From Methylobacter sp. KS41 (GTDB lineage Bacteria > Pseudomonadota > Gammaproteobacteria > Methylococcales > Methylomonadaceae): a stretch of 64,000 nt of DNA. Below are positions 54,817 to 64,000 of this stretch, in pieces (position 1 is the first letter of the stretch; the number at the start of each line of letters is the position of its first letter). The stretch is taken from the NCBI GenBank assembly GCA_002862125.1, contig PHSP01000001.1, forward strand, positions 2,080,501-2,144,500. The letters run 5' to 3'. The translations under genes were made by a program, and so were the position numbers. The notes under the pieces were generated by a model, which saw only the letters and a program-made list of their open reading frames with translations, searched no databases and was not told where the DNA came from.

Positions 54817-57809
54817 CTACGCTGCCATAGCCAAATCAGCTTCAATTGGAAGCCGTTTACTCATGTCCAAATCAAATCGCCCATACGGATTCACATGACT
54901 ATAAATTAACGGCGACAATGCTCTCAAGTCCGCAGCTTTCATCCTGTTACACCAGGGCTTTTCCGATAGCACGCGCTGAATCATCAAAGTATTAACGTAC
55001 ACTAAGCATAATTGCAGCAAATGCAGCGACAATACCGGTAATTCCTGATCTTCCAGCCGGTTGCTGGCGACCTCACCGCTCTTGCCGTAGAAGATGAATC
55101 CATTGGTGCTATTCCAGTTTTCTACGACGTTCAATCCTTCGTGAATCTCGCGGCGCAGCCCTTCCGAATCGATATACCTACACAAGAAAATGGTTTTCAA
55201 CACCTTGCCAAGTTCCGCTAATGCTTGGTAAGTTGGATGTTGCGGATTGCCACGCGTAAAGCGGCGAAGAATAGCTTCGGCTTCTGCTGTAGCCAGGCGC
55301 AACGCGGTTGCGTATTTGATCATTTCATCATACTGCTCGCGGATCAAATCCCATTTGATTGGGCGCGTCAAAATATCAGCGAGGTTGGAATAATGGCCGC
55401 CACTGTCTGTTTCCGGCAAGTACAACTTTTGTGAAGCGACGGCTTTCAGATGTGGCAACAAATCGAAGCCGAGCAGATGACAAAAAGCGAAGCCGACTTC
55501 GCTCTGCCCGTGGCTGTCCGTGTAGCTTTTCTGAACCTCCATATCGGTGTCGTGACGCAATACACCTTCGATCATAGCTGACACTTCGGAGGAGGAGCAT
55601 CGTTTCAGTTGCGAGTAGATACAGACCGACTTGCTCTCGACATGCCAGTAGATCATCACGCCACGACCACCGTAGCGAATATGCCACTCGGCCATCAAAT
55701 TCTGATCCCAGGAGCCGAATTTCTTGGAGTCCGACGCGCAGGTGGTCGTGCCTTCGCCCCATATTTCCGGAAGACGCACCGCGAAAGTCGCATTGGCGAC
55801 TTGGGAAATCGCTGCCCGCAATGTACTTTTTTGGATGAAACGGTGGCGCACGTAACGCAATTCCTGATAAGTCGTCTCATGTCCGGCTGCTGCGATTCGT
55901 TTGAGTCCGGCGTTCGTGCCTAGCGCATAGAGGCTTCAGTAGCAAACGCCGTTGCAAGGTGTCACGATCCAGCGTTTCGCGCTGCCGGCTGCTCTGGAAC
56001 AAATCGGTGAAACCTACCCGCAGATCGGCTTCCTTGAGGATGTCCAACAAGCTGGTGGATGACCAGCGCTCAAATATTTCGGCTTTCAGGTGCTTGAGGT
56101 TTTCCGGGTCGGGTTGCGCATCCAGCGGAGTAATGCAAATACGGTTCTTGCCACGGTCAAGAATTTTGACTCGTGGATTTTTTGGCATTCCCTTGTTCAA
56201 CATGCATAGGGCGTCCGTCATCGTTTTCTTTAACCCGTCGATGAATGCCTTGATGTCATGTGGTTGCTTGAGCGCTTCATAGTAGGCAGCGCGGTTGGTT
56301 TCAAAGTCGGATGGCAAATCCTCATCCGGGTTACGGAAGCGGTCCGGCACCAAGGACCCAGATTTCCTTGCTGCGCAGCCGCTCGCGCAATGCTTGCAGT
56401 ACGCAAATTTCATAGTTGATGCGATTGATACGCTCTTTGTCATTCTTGTCTTTTTCCACAACAATGTCACGCCATTTGCCTTTGACGATGCCCTCAATCG
56501 GCACCACATCGCCGGTGGAGAAATATTGTTGCGTGCTGTCGCGGTAGGTTTTGAGCAGACCCAAGGCTTCAATCACCGGTCGGTGCGCGGTGTTGTTGGA
56601 ACGGAATTCCAGCGCATCAAGTATCTGCGGCAACATCCGGCGGTAGTGATTGCTGTATGAGGAACGAATGACCTTATGTACCACCTTGGTATAGGCAGGG
56701 CCGCTGGCCTTAAATTCTTTGACTAAGTCTTTCAGTGTTTCCAATCCAACCACCGGATACAATACATCCTTGACGATGCCATCAGGTTCATCGATGGCCG
56801 CTTCCGCCAATTTGAACAAGACATTGGTTTTGCCACGCACACGGGGTAAATCGTTGAGCAATTCTTGCTCGACCTTATTTTCGGCGCGAACACCGATCTT
56901 GTGAATGACCAGAATTAGCAAATCGATCAATGCGTCGATGATCCCGTGCTCTTGTTGCCAGCAGTACGCCGCTGCCAAGGCGAAGCGTATGTCCGGTGGA
57001 TGCCGTCGCAACTCCCAACTTGACGCGGTGCCGACTCGGCGACAGTATTTTTGTAACCATTTGATGGGAAGCCCAGCCAATGCTTTACTCGGCTATGCAA
57101 GCTTGCGAATTCTGCCCAGTTTGGCGAGCTCCTGCAAAACGCTATCCAGGCCTATTCGGCCAGCGTCGCATTTGAGGTGCGACAAACCATGATCGTCCTC
57201 TTTGACGATGGAAGTATTTTCGACGGCACCATTTTCATCATTGACGTTTGGCTCTTCGACCGTTAATAGTTTGTTTATTGATGTCTTGGTTTCGGCACTT
57301 AGCAGGTTGGCGATGGATTCGATTAGTTCAGTCTCAAAAGCATGAATGGCTGATCGAAGTAACCGTTCCAATGGTGAGGGATCAAGCGGTGCCAGCGATT
57401 GTCGGGCGAACCACTCAACAGCCAATTCCTGCAATCGCTCGAATGGAACATCCAGCACCAAGACTTCAGCGGTCAGCCATTTGCGCAGTTTCTGCAAATC
57501 CTCACCTGATGGGCGACGTAGTCCCAGAAAGCCCAGGATTTTCTTGCGATGCCGCTGGCCTGTGCGCCCGTCCCATTCGTAAACATCCAGATCCGCCACC
57601 GCCGAATGGGTTGCATGCGCAAGGTAGACTGCAATCTCGTGCGGTATGCCTTTTTGACTGTCGGGAAAGAAACCTTGAAATTGAAAAAATTTCAATAAAA
57701 TTGCAAATCCAAGTCTGCCGCTATCCGTACGGCATGGAAGCAATGCCGATTCCTCGACCGTTAATGACCACTGCATCTCCAGTTCGTCTTCGTTCCAGTG
57801 CCACTTCAC
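54817..57809 (-). pseudogene. tnpA: Tn3-family transposase, broken by a stop and two frameshifts
   Basis: The four open pieces add up to about 997 codons, the usual TnpA length. N-terminal DUF4158 domain: FAILLKFFQFQGFFPDSQKGIP. Later DLPSDFETNRAAYY and the C-terminal DDE part: [49 protein letters not shown], and the last Glu near [16 protein letters not shown]. Defects: an in-frame TAG at 57093-57095; a one-base insertion near 56345 where GADRFRNPDED is thrown out of frame; another shift near 55930 before [22 protein letters not shown]. No active transposase can be made. Confidence 0.92.
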
Positions 57810-57889
57810 AAATTCTCCTTGTCACACGCCGAAAATGTAGGGTGGCATGCTTTCTGTCAGTCATTTTAGCGTGAGGAGGCATATGGTGC

Positions 57890-57931
57890 GAAATTACATG
57901 GCGCTTTATGCAGCTATGTGCACACTACCCC
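57890..57931 (-). repeat. Right terminal inverted repeat of the Tn3-type transposon
   Basis: On the - strand starts GGGGTAGTGTGCACATAG, the canonical GGGG opening of Tn3-family ends; pairs with 40633-40674. It lies 80 bases before the tnpA start. Confidence 0.9.
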
Positions 57932-58184
57932 AAATACAAGTTCCGCAACGTGTTGCTTATCGCCTGAGCCATACGGTGGCTCTGGATGCGAATGAACATG
58001 ATCATCGGCCAATTCAATTTCTAAAAATGGCAAATTATTCCCTGATCTCACAAACCTTATGACAAAACCCTTTGGATCAATTGCTTAATAGTTTCCATAT
58101 AGTTATTTTCAGCCGGAAATCTCTAGTATAATTACTCTCTTTTTTGCTCTGGATTTACGTTCCAGCTCGCAATGAGGAAGTAAC

Positions 58185-59177
58185 ATGCACCCGATAGTCG
58201 TTTGTGCTTTGTACAAATTTGTCACGCTGGAGGATTTCCAGGCGCTCCGTCAACCCTTGCATAGTGTGCTGGAAGCCAATCAGGTACGCGGCACATTGCT
58301 ACTGGCCAATGAAGGCATTAACGGCACGATAGCCGGATCGCGCACCGCTATGGACAATGTGCTTAAATGGCTGCGTACCGACCCTCGCCTGTCTGATTTA
58401 GACTGTAAAGAATCATTCACCGATAGCCTGCCTTTCAACCGCGCCAAAGTTAAGCTCAAAAAAGAGATAGTGACCATGGGCGTGGAAGGCATTGATCCCA
58501 AGCGCGTGGTTGGCACTTACGTTAACCCCGCGGACTGGAACAGACTGATCTCTGATCCCGATGTCATTCTGGTCGACACGCGCAATGACTATGAATGTAA
58601 GGTGGGCACGTTCAAAAACGCCATTAATCCAAACACTGGAAGCTTCCGTGATTTTCCCGGATATGTCCGCGAAAACCTCAATCCCGATAAACACAAAAAA
58701 ATCGCTATGTTTTGCACGGGCGGAATTCGTTGTGAAAAGTCCAGCGCTTTTCTAAAAGAACAGGGCTTTGACGAGGTTTATCATCTTAAAGGCGGCATTT
58801 TAAAATACCTGGAAGAAGTGCCCGCGCATAAAACCCTATGGGAAGGCGAATGTTTCGTTTTTGATGAACGGATAACGGTTAACCTGCAACTTGAAAAAGG
58901 TAACTACTTTCAATGTAACGCCTGCCGCCTGCCTATCACTGAAGCCGACAAAGCCAGCGATAAATACCTACAAGGCGTCAGCTGTCCGCATTGTTACGAT
59001 AAAGTCACAGATGCCCGGAAAACCCGTTTCATGGAGCGCGAGAAACAAATGACTTTGGCCAGGCAACGCGGAGAAGCTCATATAGGCGCGGATGCAGCCA
59101 CGTTGCTTGCCGCCAAACGCAATGCCAAACGGAAACGGCAACTAGAAATTTTGCAAGAACAGGAAATGGACGCCTGA
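58185..59177 (+). CDS. trhO: tRNA uridine-34 hydroxylase (rhodanese-related, YceA)
   Basis: 330 residues. N-terminal acylphosphatase-like domain ([18 protein letters not shown]), rhodanese domain with the catalytic Cys in [12 protein letters not shown] near residue 182, and a C-terminal Cys pair region ([16 protein letters not shown]). TrhO makes 5-hydroxyuridine at tRNA position 34 independently of prephenate. Complete. Confidence 0.95.
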   Translation: MHPIVVCALYKFVTLEDFQALRQPLHSVLEANQVRGTLLLANEGINGTIAGSRTAMDNVLKWLRTDPRLSDLDCKESFTDSLPFNRAKVKLKKEIVTMGVEGIDPKRVVGTYVNPADWNRLISDPDVILVDTRNDYECKVGTFKNAINPNTGSFRDFPGYVRENLNPDKHKKIAMFCTGGIRCEKSSAFLKEQGFDEVYHLKGGILKYLEEVPAHKTLWEGECFVFDERITVNLQLEKGNYFQCNACRLPITEADKASDKYLQGVSCPHCYDKVTDARKTRFMEREKQMTLARQRGEAHIGADAATLLAAKRNAKRKRQLEILQEQEMDA

Positions 59178-59196
59178 AATTTAAAATCCGGAAGTT

Positions 59197-59859
59197 ATGT
59201 TGAAAGCGCAAATAGACCAAAAAGCCCCTTTGCTAAAGGTCTCCGCTTGGGTTCAGGGCGAGCCTGTCAATTTTGACCAGCTATCGGGCCGAGTTGTTCT
59301 GGTGGAAGTTTTTCAGGTGAACTGCCCTGGTTGTTTTTTATATGCCTTGCCGCAAGCGGTTGATTTGTATAAACGCTATTCAGATCAAGGCTTATCGGTA
59401 TTGGGTATTGCGACAGCATTTGAGGATTTTGATAAAAACAACCTGGAAAATTTAACCCGTCTGCTTGAAAACGGTGAGGTCGTTGGTGAAACGCACCGCA
59501 TGCTAAGCCGGCAAGGAAAATTAACAGGCGATCGTTTACCCTTTCGCATCCCATTTCCTGTGGCGATGGATCGTTTGCAAAAACGTCAGGCTGATATAAA
59601 TCAAGATGAAATTGAAGCCTTTATCAGCCAGCGTATTCCCGCCTTGAGCAGCATGCCGGAAATACATCAACAAAAACTCAGACAGCAAGTACAGCTTTAT
59701 TTTCAATCCCTTGCGTATCATGCGGAAACTTTTGAGCTTTTTGATCTACAAGGCACCCCTTCGCATATTCTGGTGGATAAACTTGGCTTGTTAAGGGATT
59801 GCGCCTTTGGCGCGCATCCTGAGCTTGAAGAGCGGGTGCTGACGCTGCTGCGGGAATAA
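59197..59859 (+). CDS. Thioredoxin-fold (TlpA/peroxiredoxin-like) protein
   Basis: 220 residues, no signal peptide. VVLVEVFQVNCPGCFLYALP near residue 32-51 gives a CPGC redox motif; LSVLGIATAFEDFD follows as in redoxins, and TPSHILVDKLG near 185 is the cis-Pro region. A long helical insert lies between. Probably a cytoplasmic thiol oxidoreductase; partner unknown. Confidence 0.8.
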   Translation: MLKAQIDQKAPLLKVSAWVQGEPVNFDQLSGRVVLVEVFQVNCPGCFLYALPQAVDLYKRYSDQGLSVLGIATAFEDFDKNNLENLTRLLENGEVVGETHRMLSRQGKLTGDRLPFRIPFPVAMDRLQKRQADINQDEIEAFISQRIPALSSMPEIHQQKLRQQVQLYFQSLAYHAETFELFDLQGTPSHILVDKLGLLRDCAFGAHPELEERVLTLLRE

Positions 59860-60075
59860 TCGATAAACAAGTTGCTTGATAACCGGTAAGAATTTATTGC
59901 TTGAAAGGTCGCCGTGTTGTTTGTTTAATCTGTCTTCAGGTTATAATGCACTCCAACTAATTAAGCTTTGGCGGCATCCTGGTTTTTTTATACGGTTCAT
60001 CCTTGCATGCCGCCATTGGCTTTCAATTGAACCAAAAAACCTCAGTGTATTCCAGATGAGTTACCCAAACAAAAT

Positions 60076-61431
60076 ATGACACAAAAACTTTATATTCAAA
60101 CCAACGGCTGCCAGATGAATGAATATGATTCTGACAAAATGCGGGATGTGCTGCAAGCGTCACATGGCTTTGAATTGATTGATGACCCAAAACTGGCGGA
60201 TGTTTTACTGCTTAATACCTGTTCCATACGCGAAAAAGCGCAGGAAAAGGTTTTTTCAGCCTTGGGTAAATGGCGCAAAATTAAAGACGAACGTCCCGAT
60301 GTAATAATTGGCGTGGGCGGCTGCGTTGCCAGTCAAGAGGGCGCCGGCATTCAAAAACGCGCACCCTTTGTAGACATGGTTTTCGGACCCCAGACTTTAC
60401 ATCGGCTGCCTCAACTGCTTGATCAGGTCCGCAGTAAGCATAAACCCGTTATGGATGTTTCCTTTCCTGAAATTGAAAAATTCGATGCCCTTCCGGAGCC
60501 CAGGGCAGAAGGTCCGAAAGCCTATGTTTCAGTAATGGAAGGTTGCAGTAAATATTGCACTTTTTGCGTGGTGCCTTATACCCGAGGCGAGGAAATCAGC
60601 CGCCCGCTGAATGATGTAATCGCTGAAATTACAACGCTGGCCAGACAAGGCGTGCGGGAAATCAATTTATTGGGGCAAAACGTGAACGCCTATCGCGGCG
60701 AAATGGACGATGGCGATATTGCCGATTTTGCATTATTACTGCATTATGCGGCAGCGATAGAAGGGATAGACCGCCTTCGATTTACAACATCGCATCCTGT
60801 TGAATTTACTGATAGTCTGATTGAAGCCTTTGCTGAAATTCCGCAGCTCGTCGATCATCTGCATCTACCGGTACAAAGCGGCAGTGATCATATCCTGAAA
60901 ATGATGAAGCGCGGTCATACAAGCGCCGATTACAAGGAAGCCATCCGCAAATTACGCGCAGTGCGCCCCAATATCAGCTTGTCTTCGGATTTTATTATCG
61001 GATTTCCGGGTGAAACCGATAAGGAATTCGAGGAAACCCTGTCGTTTATTGAGGAAATCGGCTTCGATTTGTCATTCAGCTTTATTTATAGCCAACGCCC
61101 CGGAACACCCGCCGCTGATTTACATGATGATGTGCCTGCGGAAGTAAAAAAACAGCGTCTCGAGCGTTTTCAAAATCGTATTAACGAAATGGCTGCGGCC
61201 ATTTCAAATAGCATGGTTGGCACGGTACAGTCCGTGTTAGTCGAAGGACAATCTAAAAAGAATCCCTTACAAATGCAGGGCAGAACCGAAAATAACCGGG
61301 TAGTCAATTTTATTGGTCATCCCAGATTGGCTGGACAATTTGTCGATGTACTCATTGCCGAAGCGTTGCCTAATTCTTTACGAGGCCGGATGATCGAAGC
61401 TTCCGTCGATAAAATCGTCGCCTATAACTGA
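60076..61431 (+). CDS. miaB: MiaB tRNA-2-methylthio-N6-isopentenyladenosine synthase
   Basis: 451 residues. N-terminal MTTase domain with three cysteines ([25 protein letters not shown]), radical SAM motif [15 protein letters not shown] near 155, and a C-terminal TRAM domain. It adds the methylthio group to i6A37. A TATAAT-like -10 sequence lies at 59942-59947. First gene of the miaB-phoH-ybeY-corC run. Confidence 0.97.
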   Translation: MTQKLYIQTNGCQMNEYDSDKMRDVLQASHGFELIDDPKLADVLLLNTCSIREKAQEKVFSALGKWRKIKDERPDVIIGVGGCVASQEGAGIQKRAPFVDMVFGPQTLHRLPQLLDQVRSKHKPVMDVSFPEIEKFDALPEPRAEGPKAYVSVMEGCSKYCTFCVVPYTRGEEISRPLNDVIAEITTLARQGVREINLLGQNVNAYRGEMDDGDIADFALLLHYAAAIEGIDRLRFTTSHPVEFTDSLIEAFAEIPQLVDHLHLPVQSGSDHILKMMKRGHTSADYKEAIRKLRAVRPNISLSSDFIIGFPGETDKEFEETLSFIEEIGFDLSFSFIYSQRPGTPAADLHDDVPAEVKKQRLERFQNRINEMAAAISNSMVGTVQSVLVEGQSKKNPLQMQGRTENNRVVNFIGHPRLAGQFVDVLIAEALPNSLRGRMIEASVDKIVAYN

Positions 61432-61440
61432 TTTATCATA

Positions 61441-62415
61441 ATGATTTCACAGGAAATATCTTTGCTCCCTGCCGATAATGGCAGATTATCGAATTTTTGC
61501 GGGCAGCTAGACACGCATTTGCGGCAGATAGAAAAACGGCTTCAGGTTGAAATAGCCAATCGCGGCAACCAGTTCAAAGTGACTGGACTTGATACTTCAG
61601 TAAAGGCGGCCTGCGCTGTCATGCAGAAATTATTTGCCAGCACTGAAAAAGAGCAATTAACCGCCGAATTGATTCATCTGGCTATGCAGGACGCGTCCAT
61701 TGATGGCTTGCTGGAAACTTCGGCAACAGTAACTGACCAGCAAGTTGTTATCAAAACAAAATTCGGGTTGATTAAAGGCCGGGGCGCAAATCAGCAAGGC
61801 TACTTAAGAAAAATAGTCTCTCATGATATAAATTTCGGCGTTGGTCCTGCCGGAACCGGCAAAACCTACCTGGCTGTCGCCTGCGCTATTGAAGCCCTGC
61901 AAACCGAAAAAGTCAGGAAAATTATCCTGGTGCGCCCCGCTGTGGAAGCCGGTGAAAAATTGGGCTTCTTGCCTGGCGACATGGCGCAAAAAGTCGATCC
62001 CTACTTGCGGCCTTTGTATGATGCGTTGTACGAAATGCTCGGCTTTGAACGTGTTGAAAAGATGATTGATAAAGGCATTATAGAGGTTGCGCCGCTGGCA
62101 TTTATGCGCGGCCGTACTTTAAATGACGCATTTATCATTTTGGATGAGGCGCAAAACACCACGACAGAGCAGATTAAAATGTTCCTTACTCGCGTCGGTT
62201 TTGGGTCTACCGCCGTTATCACGGGTGATGTTACGCAAGTGGATCTGCCATCGGAAAAAATGTCCGGCTTAAGGCATGTGCTTGAAGTGCTTAAAGATAT
62301 TGAAGGCATCAGTTTTACATTTTTTGGAGCAAGAGATGTCGTCCGGCATCCTTTGGTACAACGCATAGTCTCCGCTTATGAAGCCTATGAGCAAAAAGAC
62401 AAAACCGATAAATGA
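61441..62415 (+). CDS. ybeZ: PhoH-like ATPase (YbeZ)
   Basis: 324 residues. Walker [13 protein letters not shown] near 138 and Walker [12 protein letters not shown] near 235. KH-like N-terminal part. Partner of YbeY in 16S rRNA maturation. Starts nine bases after miaB and overlaps ybeY by four. Confidence 0.95.
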   Translation: MISQEISLLPADNGRLSNFCGQLDTHLRQIEKRLQVEIANRGNQFKVTGLDTSVKAACAVMQKLFASTEKEQLTAELIHLAMQDASIDGLLETSATVTDQQVVIKTKFGLIKGRGANQQGYLRKIVSHDINFGVGPAGTGKTYLAVACAIEALQTEKVRKIILVRPAVEAGEKLGFLPGDMAQKVDPYLRPLYDALYEMLGFERVEKMIDKGIIEVAPLAFMRGRTLNDAFIILDEAQNTTTEQIKMFLTRVGFGSTAVITGDVTQVDLPSEKMSGLRHVLEVLKDIEGISFTFFGARDVVRHPLVQRIVSAYEAYEQKDKTDK

Positions 62416-62873
62416 ATTTAATCGAAATCCAGACCATTTTTAAGTCAAAGGGCCAGCCTGGCCAGGAACAGATTCAACAGTGGGTCGATACTGCGCTGGA
62501 GGATTTCAATCAAAACACCGAAATAGTTGTGCGTATCGTCGATGAACAGGAGAGCGCGGCGCTTAATGAACAATACCGTCTAAAACCCGGCCCGACCAAT
62601 ATTCTAAGCTTTCCGGTTGAAGCGCCGGAAGGCATTGAGCTGGATTTACTGGGTGATTTAGTCGTATGCGCCCCTGTCCTGGAAAAAGAAGCGCTGGAAC
62701 AACATAAAACATTAACAGAGCATTGGGCGCATATCATAGTCCACGGCGTGTTGCATTTATTGGGCTACGATCATGTCAATGATGACGAGGCCGAACTGAT
62801 GGAAGACAAGGAAATAGCAATTCTGAAGCAGTTAAATATAAAAAATCCCTATTATATAGAGGCAAATCAATAA
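62412..62873 (+). CDS. ybeY: YbeY endoribonuclease / rRNA maturation factor
   Basis: 153 residues with the zinc motif HGVLHLLGYDH near 116-126 and LGDLVVCAPVLEKEA. Acts in 16S rRNA 3' end processing and ribosome quality control. Stop overlaps the corC start by one base. Confidence 0.96.
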   Translation: MNLIEIQTIFKSKGQPGQEQIQQWVDTALEDFNQNTEIVVRIVDEQESAALNEQYRLKPGPTNILSFPVEAPEGIELDLLGDLVVCAPVLEKEALEQHKTLTEHWAHIIVHGVLHLLGYDHVNDDEAELMEDKEIAILKQLNIKNPYYIEANQ

Positions 62874-63721
62874 TGAGCGACGAGCAACCTCCAAGTAGAA
62901 ACGCCCCCCGGAAACGTTGGGTGCATAGAATCAGCCAGCTATTTTCCGGGGAGCCGCAAGACTTGGATGAGCTTCTTGGCATATTAAGAGAAGCCAGGAA
63001 AAATCGATTACTGGATACCGATGCCTTATCGATGATAGAAGGCGTCTTACAGGTTTCGCAAATGCGGGTCCGGGATATCATGATTCCCCGCATTCAAATG
63101 GTTGTCGTACCAAAAGATGCTGAACTTGAAACAATATTTCCGTTGGTTACTGAATTTGGCCATTCCCGATATCCTGTTATCGATGGCGACCGCAGTAAAG
63201 TGATGGGCGTTTTACTGGCTAAGGATTTACTGGCCCGGATATTACAGGATAAAACACTGACCGTGCAGGAAATCATGAGATCCGCCTGTATTGTTCCGGA
63301 AAGCAAGCGTTTGAATATATTGCTTAAGGAATTGCGGACCAATGGCAATCATATGGCCATTGTTGTCGATGAATACGGGCAGGCCGCCGGCTTGGTCACC
63401 ATTGAAGATATATTGGAAGAAATCGTTGGAGAAATAGAAGACGAACACGACGACCATGAAGATGAGGGCTTTATTTTTCAGCGCGGCCCACATGAATTCA
63501 TGATAAAGGCGCTGATGCCTATCGAAGAGTTTGATGAATATTTTTCTACCAATTTAGCTACGGATGAATACGATACCATCGGCGGCTTTCTTGTTAGCCA
63601 GCTTGAACATATGCCTAAAAAGGGCGAAAGTCTCCAGGTTGACGACATGCGCTTTGAAGTAATCAGAGCGGATAACCGGCGCGTACATCTGATAAAACTC
63701 AAAACAACCAGGTTAGAATAA
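62873..63721 (+). CDS. corC: CorC/YbeX-type CBS-domain protein
   Basis: 282 residues. Two CBS domains ([36 protein letters not shown] ... [28 protein letters not shown]) and a C-terminal CorC_HlyC domain ([20 protein letters not shown]). Linked to Mg2+/Co2+ homeostasis and ribosome function. Confidence 0.95.
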   Translation: MSDEQPPSRNAPRKRWVHRISQLFSGEPQDLDELLGILREARKNRLLDTDALSMIEGVLQVSQMRVRDIMIPRIQMVVVPKDAELETIFPLVTEFGHSRYPVIDGDRSKVMGVLLAKDLLARILQDKTLTVQEIMRSACIVPESKRLNILLKELRTNGNHMAIVVDEYGQAAGLVTIEDILEEIVGEIEDEHDDHEDEGFIFQRGPHEFMIKALMPIEEFDEYFSTNLATDEYDTIGGFLVSQLEHMPKKGESLQVDDMRFEVIRADNRRVHLIKLKTTRLE

Positions 63722-63729
63722 TTGTAATT

Positions 63730-64000
63730 ATGAATAATCAGACTGTATTAGTAACCGGCGGCGCTGGCTATATCGGCAGCCATGCTTGCGTGGAATTACT
63801 GCAAGCCGGTTTCAAGGTTGTAGTGGTTGATAATTTGACCAACAGCAAACCGGAATCGTTGTCTCGGGTACAACAAATCACCGGCAAATCGCTCACTTTT
63901 TATCAAGCCGATATTCGTGACAAACAAGCGTTAACAGAAATTTTTGCCAAGGAATCACCCTCGACAGTGATTCATTTCGCCGGCTTGAAAGCCGTCGGCG
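63730..64000 (+). CDS. galE: UDP-glucose 4-epimerase, N-terminal part
   Basis: 90 codons before the right edge. [20 protein letters not shown] (NAD site), [17 protein letters not shown] and [11 protein letters not shown] are the classical GalE order. Interconverts UDP-glucose and UDP-galactose. Eight bases after corC. Confidence 0.95.
   Translation, partial: MNNQTVLVTGGAGYIGSHACVELLQAGFKVVVVDNLTNSKPESLSRVQQITGKSLTFYQADIRDKQALTEIFAKESPSTVIHFAGLKAVG

Larger units (their letters stand above)
40633..57931. mobile_element. Tn3-family transposon (17.3 kb) carrying an exosortase/RHS cargo
   Basis: Bounded by inward-facing 42-bp inverted repeats at 40633-40674 and 57890-57931 that differ at three positions (both continue GGTAGTGTGCACATAGC). 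Flanking pentamers are GAATA and AAATA, a target duplication with one change. Inside are an intact serine resolvase with a res-like site at the left, and a full-length but broken Tn3 tnpA at the right, the expected parts of one unit. Cargo between them: exosortase H genes, an RHS island, an IS110-type element. Alternative: two separate Tn3 remnants; the repeat orientation and flanks argue against it. Confidence 0.82.

Noticed and set aside
57847-58062. 71-residue frame across the right end of the transposon
   Set aside because: It reads through the terminal inverted repeat into flanking DNA and has no conserved start or domain.

Overview
The window reads as the chromosome of a diazotrophic gammaproteobacterium. 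An Azotobacter-style accessory nif cluster, an aryl-polyene-like pigment cluster, the miaB-ybeZ-ybeY-corC run and an exosortase H locus together fit a Methylococcales methanotroph (Methylobacter/Methylomonas-like). That assignment is inference: there is no rRNA or methane monooxygenase gene in the window.

Layout. 1-5192 (-): aryl-polyene-like lipid/pigment operon (acyltransferase, ACP, membrane protein, ligase-dehydratase fusion, glycosyltransferase, second acyltransferase, histidine/phenylalanine ammonia-lyase cut by the window edge), preceded by a vapBC pair. 6190-12010 (-): tripartite RND efflux operon with a REP-like palindrome between pump and outer-membrane channel. 12134-16347: a decayed DUF2147/PaaI-thioesterase chimera, three NAD(P)-dependent oxidoreductases and a divergent HxlR regulator. 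16707-20615: an IS1182-type element split by an IS1634-type element, with a clean TTAC target duplication. 21288-23265 (-): SagB-type dehydrogenase and a short NifZ. 23286-34909 (+): nif accessory operon behind a NifA box and a sigma-54 promoter, in the order iscA-nifUSV-orf-cysE-orf-orf-nifWZM-clpX-grx/bolA-nifF-Rieske-rseC-orf-orf, closed by a hairpin terminator. 35066-40214: tRNA-Glu, tRNA-Ala, gltX, a Sel1 protein, a VWA/OmpA lipoprotein and serS. 58185-64000 (+): trhO, a thioredoxin-fold protein, miaB, phoH-like, ybeY, corC and the start of galE.

The most unusual part is 40633-57931. This 17.3-kb block is bounded by 42-bp inward-facing inverted repeats of Tn3 type (three mismatches) and nearly matching 5-bp flanks (GAATA/AAATA). 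Inside lie an intact serine resolvase with a res-like palindrome, a tnpA ruined by one nonsense codon and two frameshifts, an exosortase H with its partner membrane protein, a protein with a YD motif and an IPTL-CTERM-like tail, a 1879-residue secreted RHS protein with a toxin-like tip and adjacent immunity candidate, an orphan RHS tip with an Imm40-like gene bracketed by direct repeats, a third tip remnant with a lipoprotein, and an IS110-family element that split a membrane-protein gene. I read this as a transposon-borne surface-sorting plus RHS toxin/immunity island.

How the genes work together. The nif genes here build and insert Fe-S clusters (IscA, NifU, NifS), make homocitrate (NifV), supply cysteine (CysE), mature nitrogenase (NifW, NifZ, NifM) and deliver electrons (NifF, possibly the Rieske and RseC proteins). 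The structural nifHDK genes are not in the window. The pigment operon would make, load and attach an aryl-capped polyene to a lipid. Gene ends are read from the sequence; starts are my choice where several were possible.
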